A DNA stretch of 64,000 nucleotides from Globisporangium splendens (Eukaryota > Oomycota > Peronosporomycetes > Pythiales > Pythiaceae), in the NCBI GenBank assembly GCA_006386115.1, contig VFIW01000056.1, positions 62,001-126,000 on the forward strand, in the 5' to 3' direction. The notes under the pieces are model-generated. The model did no database searches. It was not told the DNA's origin and worked only from the letters and a program-made list of their open reading frames with translations. The translations under genes and the position numbers were made by a program. The first letter of the stretch is position 1. The number at the start of each line of letters is the position of its first letter. Positions 15,001-20,514 of the stretch are shown piece by piece.

Positions 15001-15319
15001 CATCTCCACTACTGTCGTTGCGCTCCGTTCGGTTTTGCTGCTGCTCCGAGGTTTCTTCGCGGAGCAGCGACTCTTGCTCCATGGCTTCGGCGTCTTCCTC
15101 CACGTCGATCGCTGTCGATGCACTCGTCACCACAGTCGTCGTCGATGTCGTTGTCATCGAAACAGAAGATAGCGAAGTAGTCACTATGACAGCTGGCGTT
15201 GGCGCCGTCGTTGCTGTCGTCGTCGTAGTGTGCACATCAGGCGCAACGACGCGGTGGATGATGCGCGGCGAGAGACCAGCGAGCACTGGCGCGTCCTGCT
15301 CGCCGATCTCGTCCTCCAT
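1..15319 (-). CDS. Giant HECT-type E3 ubiquitin ligase, intronless, 3' end outside window
   Basis: One frame stays open from the ATG at 15319-15317 to the window edge, at least 5,106 codons with no stop or intron. Domains, with approximate residues: discoidin-like beta-sandwich 380-490; SPRY 635-760; NPCBM-like carbohydrate-binding module 840-938; RanBP2-type zinc finger 944-965 (C-x2-C-x10-C-x2-C); a DUF4082-like segment 1510-1600; a second SPRY 1713-1862; LamG/pentraxin-like 2624-2774; UBA-like helices near 3620-3658 and 3697-3726; HECT from about 4820. The HECT N-lobe is recognised by VDWGGVYREG, FVGKLLGISLR and LLTWQEMEIL. The catalytic cysteine and C-lobe lie beyond base 1. HECT enzymes accept ubiquitin from an E2 on that cysteine and pass it to a substrate. 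The many sensor-like beta domains suggest recognition of diverse proteins or glycans (inference). The frame could start slightly upstream, but this is the first in-frame ATG seen. Family assignment is secure; orthology (HECTD/HERC-like) is not. Confidence 0.93.
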   Translation of the reverse strand, partial: MEDEIGEQDAPVLAGLSPRIIHRVVAPDVHTTTTTATTAPTPAVIVTTSLSSVSMTTTSTTTVVTSASTAIDVEEDAEAMEQESLLREETSEQQQNRTERNDSSGDGTPASTGGGTTLIRPSELDWDVEEDGWMPKPARLHSGKSRSCAVCFAPLQYTTMQSWDEYLQSEEYLQRLQESLLDDTFISDLICGDPTGSDLPTEHRMHKNRKMKCRQSVHDYLNMVTAGVVDKSGKEKGSIRTLEEMLLNVLPTPVFTHVIERRLAVISHSSRIACTLLQESRVHKTTRSMGATGSNIELHHLAIHTLSALLSSFDYTSEHAQQSFEEMSRLLTCFPALSLYSFWSPKRRCPEKPLVLKSDMVYASSCSMNPRAHPPELAIDDAEHTFWLSQQRPGVTYFVIRHPDVSRISSIEIRWHLKCFPQRVAIECRVTGGDKYVQVAEEHTTAVKPPEYFSVRFPESCTELRITMSGVPPVNRNGTYGIEQIRLNVPCSNSLFVEPTVALNDVANWLLGAIGHCNEDVVIEAIGALKAWALATASLSTTLLFVRMLLDFSMTHRISPERGLARFAVEQGFLLYGGIKTYRTDESEKLVRGEDKKKTSESRKIRALFEPSVCSAGVTVEDAGLTVRTRETSYQYAAVNIGITTGKASWKFRLDNDTVDDEMTCFGAAILPVTVSGYDSSPNLWMLRGYNGNLYARGHKLSRSIGKVHPGDIVQIEVDMAEGTLAYKINDIEYGVVFTDLAGHEVYPAVSFYGSGKVITLLGVQKWDDSDSGAADIDPVYLSNIREYHYSVGYGTFGKGNQLGYASDADARNLPAGATTPSVSVHINGEPRQRCLSTHPPSQGEAFVIYDLGDAYNRFVGAVGINDDVQNEILQQRSVSVVFSIIGDGKELWHSKPVSEVRQVEKFDLSVRDVRMLELKVTCSGSNHCAHAIWIDPCVYPLEEWICTECSFGNKGGFKMCTVCRIGTHEACQVNRPSELPSSFVSDPSRANETTGLLEQASVPSVESVLNSSDPFLELGTLITNELHDLSCLTATREKPNLLNGHVRRPSGANGRSNLSNLAGFEQPFSRQPCEPVFSLLLAMLRRFQVDFHAQSPVGESSVVDPRTILSKQMCIHILGLFSANLESIDLYEVGDLEPELGITPEIVGELRHELERAASVRDHEECRLPKEIQVAAAKAIISGVSVLYSSPSDKLNLLLYLLRSHTSAEFEPDSARHLLLSALMRILASPGKEGILNFLPFLSATMFNSSNGVSIGVPFAQEIIGLLVQAIQRPEHRIEPPSLDNRTAKDFNLVESRSLAQDAMLLLKAYQLFLLAEAVSLTKSKRSDDADLEALGGLDHSDQSHRRALVQESTLQYGFLLLRACRDVIESLVVEQTENSFLQSPAVCELQANIRTHNIPILSGLLPWFVSCLCLLRRQTWLARPILPAICRLLGSFDQYCSELHVVNKSDSRFRKLELHEKARMIESQELDRVLAVDKSLVVNRQASKQMYNVFKQLYTGDKDHFEGQIGFQFEATSTFLVVALGRSVNPAKNGGRLIRQHTVRLWEEASQTLVAQVTVSGTSKKDSMGYALEPLVAPVKLSQGKLYRLTTQEFANGGDPWYKKENLPDEEYDSSYIKILRDCYASGSTSFPNSQNLSGAAYGVPTFLVEGENPVASIPRFASPYGSLSVKFNAKRKVQSVSVSHSGTSAHLIGESASWRNCFLQTAFYQGVHSVDFIVKSARVGGTISGHICIGVDWALCSEPQPCSSSSIKYESFLGETQNSIGWMPSIGALWVCGKRASYGTKLSLASGDILTLVIDYDMQTLSFAHNGQRMGVAVGLPELCPASSSLMQLPEALTPGVSIYGSQDTVQIRPSGIAKSTLRIHWLYDLHNSLSSLAGRVASTLIAAHPVDGVEEELLPWLQSPLLSGGILSAASGESGEPQDNNALPMDWKSALQYEYSMYPSNPALRSDILGGSGTKETGSSAPVKRHSGNSNLYSDDSYAIRQGKFFENLSQNRTESGPVRIILNWLETRSPDRSFLSRLGKFPHCERLTCVALIKHAPAHVLHEVQAIVAGSESSHVDPTKPSDLIDHSNLEPSEDLLLVWKRIVSLRHWLIKTRQEYRAKAQDDSTMTTEFITLDSSNATGGDGDDGISFEKTLSMPKTFDDLMDQVCQRAEFLCLLDPPSEEKDKLGVDSQVALSNLAEKWSSQKTPPSLQPMLERWKSLREADSSKWSGIVDVLRAQDRWRSRRASVVTLPANLNEDKPDMSKATAQAVGEPDDDDLYRRRRYHYKDSFSAMMKACDLYIRNGIGAPPVVLRALLERRQKRSDSRLFGLHAMKTILSILSFDTARHNAIIFLRPALRGFTDDEKESRELNDGQVVTETFRATVRHHYLKGLEGCNRPTIERVQLAFCDLYSFLAQLLNSSSTGGCSPDSLLKHALLCAWSLDFEPRDHPFLLKTGILTTLHDLFSIESSRRDAAADLAGMKVAARAHLGQVSTTANALEYTTINWHPLSEEFVQQSVLHTGYVTKRDILRLLLRAPPYACTKAWWKQNGLEFIFEANGSASASNARHTASSMALLYAELLKKLEVKLSWCQPHLLGRKVLQFGMTSAIQGAMAGQSKPEEISYAETPALGEVQDFCVETWVYPADLSGYRSLRSDKGFQNGSVFLEFADQHLQLGILGNFPREQLFTSYRFRTHEWTHIAVSYRAAEMRLTLFVNGSKVEERFYERVCKSIHFRAARIGCWVNEIDAHGVTTATASPQRSFKGSIAEMRVWCTPRTGEQIQRDFQRSIPYEIQAAPVGIGHDSENPQRTNLLALWHLNEGEGVCGYDRSPSLVANGDSSIAAAENAMGRNADISGCHWAKMNVPVVSNAVLDVIPLPKWETIMRGIVIMQRKVRALCHLQYRRAVKSSRLVCQYEESLFAERWNDLSDEDDGDEGDNEGDVGVSSSSLARNEVQELDSKAKELVKEWSVSTDQQILLKKQTKRCAWIVFRFLATIGIGGVYERREGEAKSVAAIAKMKRKQKLQKGDSISELGSPMHQRMVNQGKSEAARTAGLSYEEEDRQTRTIEAASDAAKTAATNRELEEPVLQTLWFSQELHRKVFEVIERELVLGTTLIQDAEGLTRAQRMLRSLSTPVKRKGETLRSHTSGVEGSRVKIVRPSRRMPSDLASQGEVLETLEVEMYTFAMLGFVLSLSGSSPALHHLSKPKILRELLELLRTGSPRSQRVVKLLLRKVCSNGVVTPAHVSSLLGSESVLVDLLLDQVAESVCSTAAPLSTPSVGTLSTSSSESSNQALLAESLSNPMGFKSGQIYLVLASESVALLRLLLKEKSWQARVAELLCSAIRNVAPVLTRRKSESSTLGSSESSDIRIRAAIIRAVGALCVLGSHSDCIRIGGRVEVTAKENRAGQANLDYGFNFSDRGAEPALATLIELNSRTSTVRVVFDASSEEFDPSHNVQEVNLSSLSPIEEIRLPSDVIPLTMDMMPVILKLSSLEESSIMASFDDLWRMQVRSRALLALEAILRHSIQMTANVAHKHISKSLLKSALTPVCLNTFVSLPFLQERGRMILGRLIESSTPLGNAMFRGLDDPKPPVIADPAPENVGNVDIGVNCDPEEEESEEYRLRRGFASTLAAMGFEFDLCMTALEHSRNDPNLAGEWLIGGAAAAYQERQQAQRAAAASLQARQANTESDGSQDQTLEAKARELESISGMPYCLAFCALELSSSDPNRAMEWLMEHGSHYVDTTNTLLLDGFVTEEALALDDRAALEDIDQSDPLVTVSNQTFAAPSSTATVATSASPLVNEPLDTSDIMAVTLAPILAPATVKQRSKKINGVKRDSGIPGFAPLDPDYLTPHVLLSVSTETGPVQRLSASGRTGIYRRYIQEKGILITFLNTETGAYEDEWHLPQDVRRITKIYDEEIRSIASIHRVALRTENALATHYARRAVTALLGAGIGTSGVSSQQAKIAIESAVQSQQQHGATLNPILNVVGGPRQFVNLLKLVVASEMVFSRGQESVYVRTNTVRRVVERSMSEEQRRQGATPGVANEESGSILQRIQEITLQILGEEACGGKFRESDWLRSSTRSTTAPQDGAIGASVGDSDQSTAIADTVSEMDEDLCRAIAMSVQDSAPATAAMTVHFQDHIEETKEDGQDGAFGSTFLSDSAKMFRARQPSYTEAQEVANEYLGGGVDDHDGLLSSVLVKECVSHFVESTRAAGEGLSNGKMGLDSRIPVQEYQSLHPYFGRCEYARAVSVGRSFRCLRVVFDHRCKLGSKAKLAFYSDLECEHRILLVDTPATAGGKRIPDLVIHSHQFWFRFTATEDDPIRNHGYGYRFQVKPVPSICWAKEEEVLMNPSLEWACWVLEFLLNDATELVACGAVHNRKIYGALVRYLRSPGAPFKSRVVRLLLQLLYEVDLFPLSETPDLEALQSIGNLALARAKKEKESGKLFISAHLLQLVELSMMTAAAAKAFEARDPNLPMGPSDRPIFRAPLSLPAESRHTSEVLTDLTEMARFLLGESSTLPQHILVSIWLDTYGSTAIIESSHPYPSGAILQGAIDFAGAQSLLVAFDSRCATKPDAACLQLMSSLTGGRHCSDAGAEQLACKRYSGYGNWPTEAIEFPGDTLQYSFVGDDNTDAVYGINLSVMAVGLSRENQLARASVAAIERTFDKLLASRSNGGEADSGGCQTTVWTSAMDLQLVDWVNNNVEGGGLSSVDLRPSDVRLHYTLDGLRCSLLLDLPREDVELRFALLKYFNQRLKECLPLLDLRDTSSAWTVAHRLRLLSHCIFFDIKNALVESAIEETNLSGDSNSNANNHTARITLDRLQALESRDDREVEPSVSECFFAQAFRQLNNVDPALFRRKIDNKGRLFSVKFRGEEGVDWGGVYREGANSMVDDLFSAHFSLFVLCPNGQHDTGINRSMYLPNPKCTSPVAIQMYEFVGKLLGISLRTHGDFPFAFPSLVWKQLINQPLDQSDLEGTDAMFVQMLDGIQNCERDGILIEEEFDAAFEGLDLRFTAFDCNGQEVELVEGGKTMRVTFQNRLEYCHLAEQYRLYEGSLQVAAMARGFATIFPMRALTLLTWQEMEILTCGSPKIDIALWKQHTRYDGYNENDDT

Positions 15320-16021
15320 CTCCGCGTCTCGTCCTGTGAAGATACCAACAGAGTTCGTTCGTTCGCCGCCTTCTCCAAGCAAGACCTGCTTTGTATGTGT
15401 CTCTTTATGAAGAAGGGAAACCCAGCAAAAGATTCAACTTGGCCGACATAAAAAAGGAAACCGGAGTGATGGTCGATAGCAGGATACCATAAGATTGGAT
15501 GAAATGATGATGCTTTCGAAATAATAGCCAATAAGAGAGATGAAACGAAGGGGATGACAACATTATAGCCAATGGGGGCGAGTCTGTGTTGGGCAATACA
15601 GGAGAAACCAGATGACTTTTTCTGCTGAGCTGAGCTCGTGATGGACTATGGATGAAGCACATGGGAAGCGGGGGAGGATGGCTGGTATCTAAGGGCGTAC
15701 GACGGCGGAGAGTGATACAACCCAGTATGTAGTGTGTGACAGCAGCACTGCGTATACCGCGTGGCGTTTAACCCGGCACCCGCCTCCTCGTCGCACAAAT
15801 AGAGTAATTGCGCAACGATCGTCTAATCTCCCAGTCTTCTTGGCATGTCGACTCGGTTCCAATTCCATCGTGTTCAAGTAGCATTTTCTCTCTCTGTCAT
15901 TTTGTACTCATTTTTTTGTTTGGTTTCGTAGCCTTATGCTGCATCGATTCCTGTGATCGTGTTCTGCTGTTGTTGCGCACTCTCTCATCTGGACCAAGGC
16001 TGTTTTGTACTCTGCATTCAT
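15320..16021. other. Intergenic: HECT promoter side and ANL-like 3' flank
   Basis: About 700 bp between two reverse-strand genes. It should hold the HECT gene's 5' UTR and promoter and the 3' UTR of the ANL-like gene. No convincing reading frame, repeat or RNA gene was seen. Confidence 0.6.
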
Positions 16022-17343
16022 TTACACGCGCTTGAAGTTGGCGGCGCCGCTTCCTACAATGTTGCACGGCTCCACCTTCTGCGCGGCATGGATGGCCTCG
16101 TGGTCGTACTCGGCCGACGGGAGCACCACCATGGAGCTCGCCTCGATCGCGGCCACTGGCGCAAACGACAGCGTCGTCTCTTCGCCTGTGATCAGGATCT
16201 TGTCGTTCGCAGACAACGTTAAGCTACAAAGTTCGCAGCAAAAGGCACATTGTAGTCGCATTAAAACACAAATGGTATCACGCACTTGCATGAGAATGCA
16301 GTAAGGAACTCACGTCTTGGCCAAGTCAGCGGCACGCTTGAGCACGTCACCGTGGGTCAGGACTTCGCCCTTCTTTGGGTTCTGGCCATCCACCTCTGTA
16401 GAAAATACACGTAGCACGCAGATATCAGCAACAGCACTATAGCACTAGGAGGATATCATATCCAAACACACAGAACGTACTCGAGTACGAGACCGCCAGT
16501 GGGGTCTTTTCGTTGACGACCTTCTTCACGGCCTCCACTTCGTGCTTCTCCGGCGTGTTCACCATCACCTGGTGGAACTGCGCGATGCCCTCGACAGGCT
16601 CAAAGCCCGTCGAGATGATGGTGTGGAGGTTGCGGAAGTTCTTTGGGCGGAACAATCGGAAGTTCTCACGGTCTACATGAACACACACACACACACACAG
16701 CAACAGTGTGAGTCAGATTACATATCCATTTCCTCACACGTGATGCATCATTTCGAGCACAAAGCAACGTACAGGTGGCGAGTTCAGGGAAGAGACCTTG
16801 GACGATCTCGGTCTGGTTGCGGCCCGCGATCTTTGGCTCGAACAAGAGACCGCTCGCATTGCTGTCGTGGAGGATGTACTCAAGCTCTTCCGCAGTCGAC
16901 ACCTTTGGGTCAATCACCGCGAGCGTGACACCAGCCTTGGCGGCAGCGAGTTGCGTGATCACCTACATGAGTAAACGCATAGCATCAGCTCATGCTCCAA
17001 CAATAATCGTCCACTGCAGTCTCTCCTCCTTGATATCATCCACGTATGCGCTCAAGACACTCACACTCTCAGCGTTGTTTGGCAGCCAGACGGCAAGCAC
17101 GTTGCCTGGCTCGAACTTGAGCGAGTGGAAGCCGTTGGCGACCTCGTCGACGATCGCGTTGAGCTCCTTGAAACTCCATCGCAGGTCCTGCTTGATGCTG
17201 CGGAGTGCTTCCTTGTGCGGCAGGCGCTCGACAGCTTCATCCAGGGCGCCGCCGACAGTGCTGGCCGCGCGCGCACCGAGCGCGAGCTTCGAGGATGGCG
17301 CTGCGAGGCGCGTCAGGCCCGACGAGCGAATGAATCCGAGCAT
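16022..17343 (-). CDS. Mitochondrial ANL (acyl-CoA synthetase)-like protein, truncated, degenerate P-loop
   Basis: Five exons: 17343-17065, 16962-16773, 16672-16481, 16395-16314 and 16223-16022. All junctions are GT-AG and in phase, giving 314 residues. The first ~28 residues are basic and Ser/Ala-rich, like a mitochondrial presequence. The next part matches the N-terminal subdomain of AMP-binding acyl-CoA synthetases (segments VWLPNNAES and AAAKAGVTLAVIDP). The adenylating P-loop position reads YSKVDGQNPKKGEVLTHG: the flanking Pro-Lys and THG survive, but the Ser/Thr/Gly-rich phosphate loop does not. The protein stops soon after, without the rest of the large domain or the C-terminal lid, where family members are usually 500-650 residues. 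It is therefore probably a non-catalytic family member or regulator in mitochondria (inference). It is head-to-head with Ctf8. Confidence 0.8.
16681..16699. repeat. (AC)n microsatellite in intron
   Basis: An uninterrupted AC dinucleotide run lies in intron 2 of the ANL-like gene, close to the acceptor of exon 3. Confidence 0.9.
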
Positions 17344-17712
17344 GATTATGATGATGGAGGCAGGCGGCACTTGGCGGCAGGCAGGATGATCGAGCGAGCG
17401 ACAACGAGGGGGTCGCGTTCTTCGCCACAAAACCAGTCGCAGGTTTTTTAGGGGTGCAGGAACGCTAGCCGCAGATACAGTGGACCACGCTACACTGGTT
17501 AAATTGGAGGTGTCAAAGCCCAAAATAGGTGTCAAAGCCTAAAACAATGGAAGCCACATCAGTTGATCCTCTGTGTGGGCCACACGAACATAGTTTACTT
17601 TGTGTGTGCCACTCTAGACAAGACTTCTTTGGAGAGTCGAACTGTGCCAGTAGACACACTCACTTTGGCGCCAAGTCTCCTCTTTTGTCGTGCAAGTTGG
17701 TCGGCAGCAGCC
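17344..17712. promoter_or_regulatory. Divergent promoter, ANL-like (-) / Ctf8 (+)
   Basis: 369 bp separate two divergent start codons, so both promoters must sit here. It contains a near-perfect direct repeat of a GGTGTCAAAGCC-type motif around 17508-17540. No element could be assigned. Confidence 0.5.
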
Positions 17713-18289
17713 ATGTTGCTGCCTGTGTGCGTGGACGGCGTGTCGAACGAGTGGTCGATCGTGGAGCTGCAGGGGAACCTGGTGGTGGACGACAATGGCG
17801 TCATGACGGACGTCGACATCGGCACGCTGCGCTACGTGGACGGCGTGCCCACGCTCCGCATCGGCAACCACATCCTCACGGGGAAAGTCACGGCGCTGCC
17901 CAAACCGTTCGCGATCCTGCAAAAGGATATCCCAGAGAGCGCAGTGCGCTCTGCTGCAGCGAGCGGCAACGGTGGTGAGGGTGGTACCAATGAAAGCAAT
18001 TCGGGTATGCTGTGCGTGTTGCTGTGTGCAAGAGCGCTCAGTTGTGTGTTGGGTCTCCTTCATTGTGTGTGTATCCGCGTGCGTGTCGATGGTGTCATGC
18101 CGCTCATTATATATGAGCGCTGGAGATACAATGGTTTGTCGCATGCATGACGCTCACTATGTCGTTTTATTGATTGCTTTGAACGCAGATACGACAGCAA
18201 AAGACGCGCAAATGCAGTACGAGGTGGTTGGCATCGCGCGCACTCGCGTGATCTTCAACTCGCGGCCGAAACCCGTGCTCGTCGAGTAA
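17713..18289 (+). CDS. CTF8: Ctf8, subunit of the alternative clamp loader Ctf18-RFC
   Basis: Two exons, 17713-18004 and 18189-18289, encode 130 residues. The donor is G|GTATGC and the acceptor is CGCAG, with phase-1 continuity. Family hallmarks are present in order: an ELQG motif near residue 18, a Gly-Thr-Leu strand, IGNH-x-L-x-GK near residue 54, a KPFAIL strand, and the C-terminal RPKP motif six residues from the end. Ctf8 binds Ctf18 and Dcc1 to form the seven-subunit loader that puts PCNA on DNA and supports sister-chromatid cohesion in the nucleus. The length matches the family (about 120-135). A Gly/Asn/Ser-rich insertion lies between the two conserved halves, and the intron falls in it. 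It is divergent from the ANL-like gene and followed 237 bp on by the PDCD7-like gene. Confidence 0.88.
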
Positions 18290-18525
18290 TTGTGATGAAT
18301 AAAAAGATCCAAATAATCGTCGTATTGGCGTGTTAGCATGTGGACCTGTGTTGCATAGCATCTACTGGAAAATGAACATGTGATAGTAACACAATAGAGT
18401 GTAGGTGTTTTGTTTCATTCGCATATTCGCCATTTGCCCGAACATGACCTTGTATTAGGGAGAGACCGGTACTCATTCCAACTACTTTGCGTGTTGGTGT
18501 TGTGCCAACAAGGAAGAAGACGAAG

Positions 18526-20351
18526 ATGGCGATGCTGCCGCACGATCCGCATGCGAGTGACGCGGCTGCAGGCCAGAGCACAGCCATATGGCCACCGCCA
18601 CCAATGCCACAGCCGCTGACGCCACTACCCTACGCTCGTCCACCCGCTCCGCAGACTCCGTATTATCTATGGCAGCCGCAGTGGTCTCAGTCCGTGCGCG
18701 CCATGCCACCGCGCATGCACGCTCCATACACTGGGTTTCCTCCTGTGACACACATGCGGCCACGACCGCCACACATGCCACGACCGCCGCCGCTACCAGC
18801 AGCTCCGTACCAACAGCCAGTGGAGTCTGCTGCGTCGCTAGAAGCGCAGTGGATGGACGAGTTCAAGCGCAAGTTCATTCCACACCAGCCAACGGGAACG
18901 CAACAGTCGACAGCAACGTCAGAGCCACCGCTACGGTAAGACGCTGGCATCTTCCAACGCTTTATAGGCGTACGTCTAATCCATTCGACTGTCTTTGTGT
19001 ATGTGAGTGCAGACGGATCCGCAGCACATTTGCCAAGGCGCAGGTACTGGTCGCTGGGCTGCAGGAAGCCGCGTCCGACGCCATCGCTCTCGAAAAGCGC
19101 ATTGCATGCCTGGAAGATGCTGCGTCGTTCTCCATAAAGGACAGTGACCAGGCAAATGGTGGCGTCAATGACGACGACGACGCAGCGCCTTCCTTTGGCA
19201 ACCTCGAGGTATCGCGGCTGAAGCTGCAACGCGACCGCAAACTCGCTCGTTGCGCAGCGCTGCGTGACAAGATCGAAGCCATGGGACCGGAACATCTCTT
19301 TTGTGGCTCACAGGACGAGTTGGAGCAGATCACACGCTTTGCAAAGCTCGTGCACAAGAAAAAGGTGTGTGGGTGATGCATGAAAAGCATCAGTTTCGTC
19401 GGAGAAAGAGCGATTATGGACCTCACTCATCGCTCACTTCTCTCCTAGGCATATCGGAAGAAAGCAAAGCAGCGACGGCAAGTGAACGCAACGATTCAGA
19501 AAGCGCTTCAGCAACCGCAAGAGTACGTTTTCTTTTTGTTCCTAATTGCGTGCCTGTTTAGTTGTGTGAGATGCTAAAATGGTTGCGATTGTCTAACGTT
19601 ATCATCGTTCAGTACCAGTAACAACAGCAATGACGCTGAAGCCAACCAAAGTGAAGATCAACACCCCCAGCCTGCTTCAGAAGTCGAGAACAGTGCAACA
19701 GCGCCAGCATCACCCGCGGTGGTCGAAAAGTCTGCGATCGAAACGCAACAAGAGCGCACAAATACGAGGGAAAATGCCAAGAAGCTGTTGCTCCTGGTCG
19801 ACATGAAAACGCAGCGAAAGCGTGAGTTCCTCTGCTCGATGATCTCTTTTATTGTATGAAACTTGCAGTGTGTGATGAATTGTTCGTTGTAGGCAACATG
19901 GACGAAAGTGAGCGTCAGGAACTCGAGCGCATGCGTGAGATGGCGCTACAGTGTCTCAAACGCGCACCAAAGCGCCGCAACCACAATACGCATGCTCCCA
20001 CGCCACGTGATCAATCTCAAGACCCTACTCCTCAAATGGTTAGCCAGAAGAGTTCAAGCACAAAGAAGAAGGAAACTGTACAAGCAAGCAACAATCTCGT
20101 TGACCCTGAGACAATCGACATGGAAACCCTCGTGCATGTGCGAAGAGCATGGGATCGGTACCTCGTTACGCCAGGCACCGTTGGTGCGTCGTCCATTCCT
20201 CCGGTATGTGGGTTCTGCTATGCGCTTTGTGAGTTCAATCGTGTGGATTGTGGTAAGAAGCTAATTCCCGCTGTTTAATGTCTATTCCTTGCAGCATTTC
20301 GTTCCACCACCTGCGATGCCATCCGTCCAATGGACAAAATTCGTTCTTGAT
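18526..20351 (+). CDS. PDCD7 / U11-U12 snRNP 59K-like protein
   Basis: Six exons, 18526-18935, 19013-19364, 19449-19522, 19613-19821, 19893-20203 and 20295-20351, join in phase to 470 residues. The start is the first in-frame ATG (AAGATGG context). The first ~105 residues are Pro/Met-rich. The middle is a charged helical region with several KK/RK clusters. The C-terminal part has the family end: a W-D-x-Y-L segment (AWDRYLVTPG), then IPP-x-x-VPPPAMPS and a tryptophan four residues from the end. PDCD7 is the 59 kDa protein of the U11/U12 di-snRNP, which recognises minor-class introns in the nucleus. Its presence suggests that this organism keeps a minor spliceosome, although every intron assigned here looks U2-type. 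Other proline-rich RNA-binding families are possible but less likely. Confidence 0.72.
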
Positions 20352-20514
20352 CATGACCCTCTGTCCAGCGTGAACCCCACTTCAGAAGCACGCGGTTAGT
20401 GGTTTAATGAAGACAAAGGAGCAAGCGTCGATGTCTTCCGAGATTGTATCGAGAAAACGATTTGTTAAAAATGGGTTTCGACTTATCAACGGCGTTGCAG
20501 ACAAGCACGAAGAG

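Noticed and set aside
14691..15410. 239-codon forward-strand open frame and many others from 34 to 15410
   Set aside because: They lie opposite the giant HECT frame, have no domain, and consist of Ser/Arg/Thr-rich shadow translation.
20352..20400. Longer C-terminus for the PDCD7-like protein
   Set aside because: With the phase set by exon 5, the last exon reads WTKFRS and stops at TGA 20349-20351. A longer tail would need another frame.
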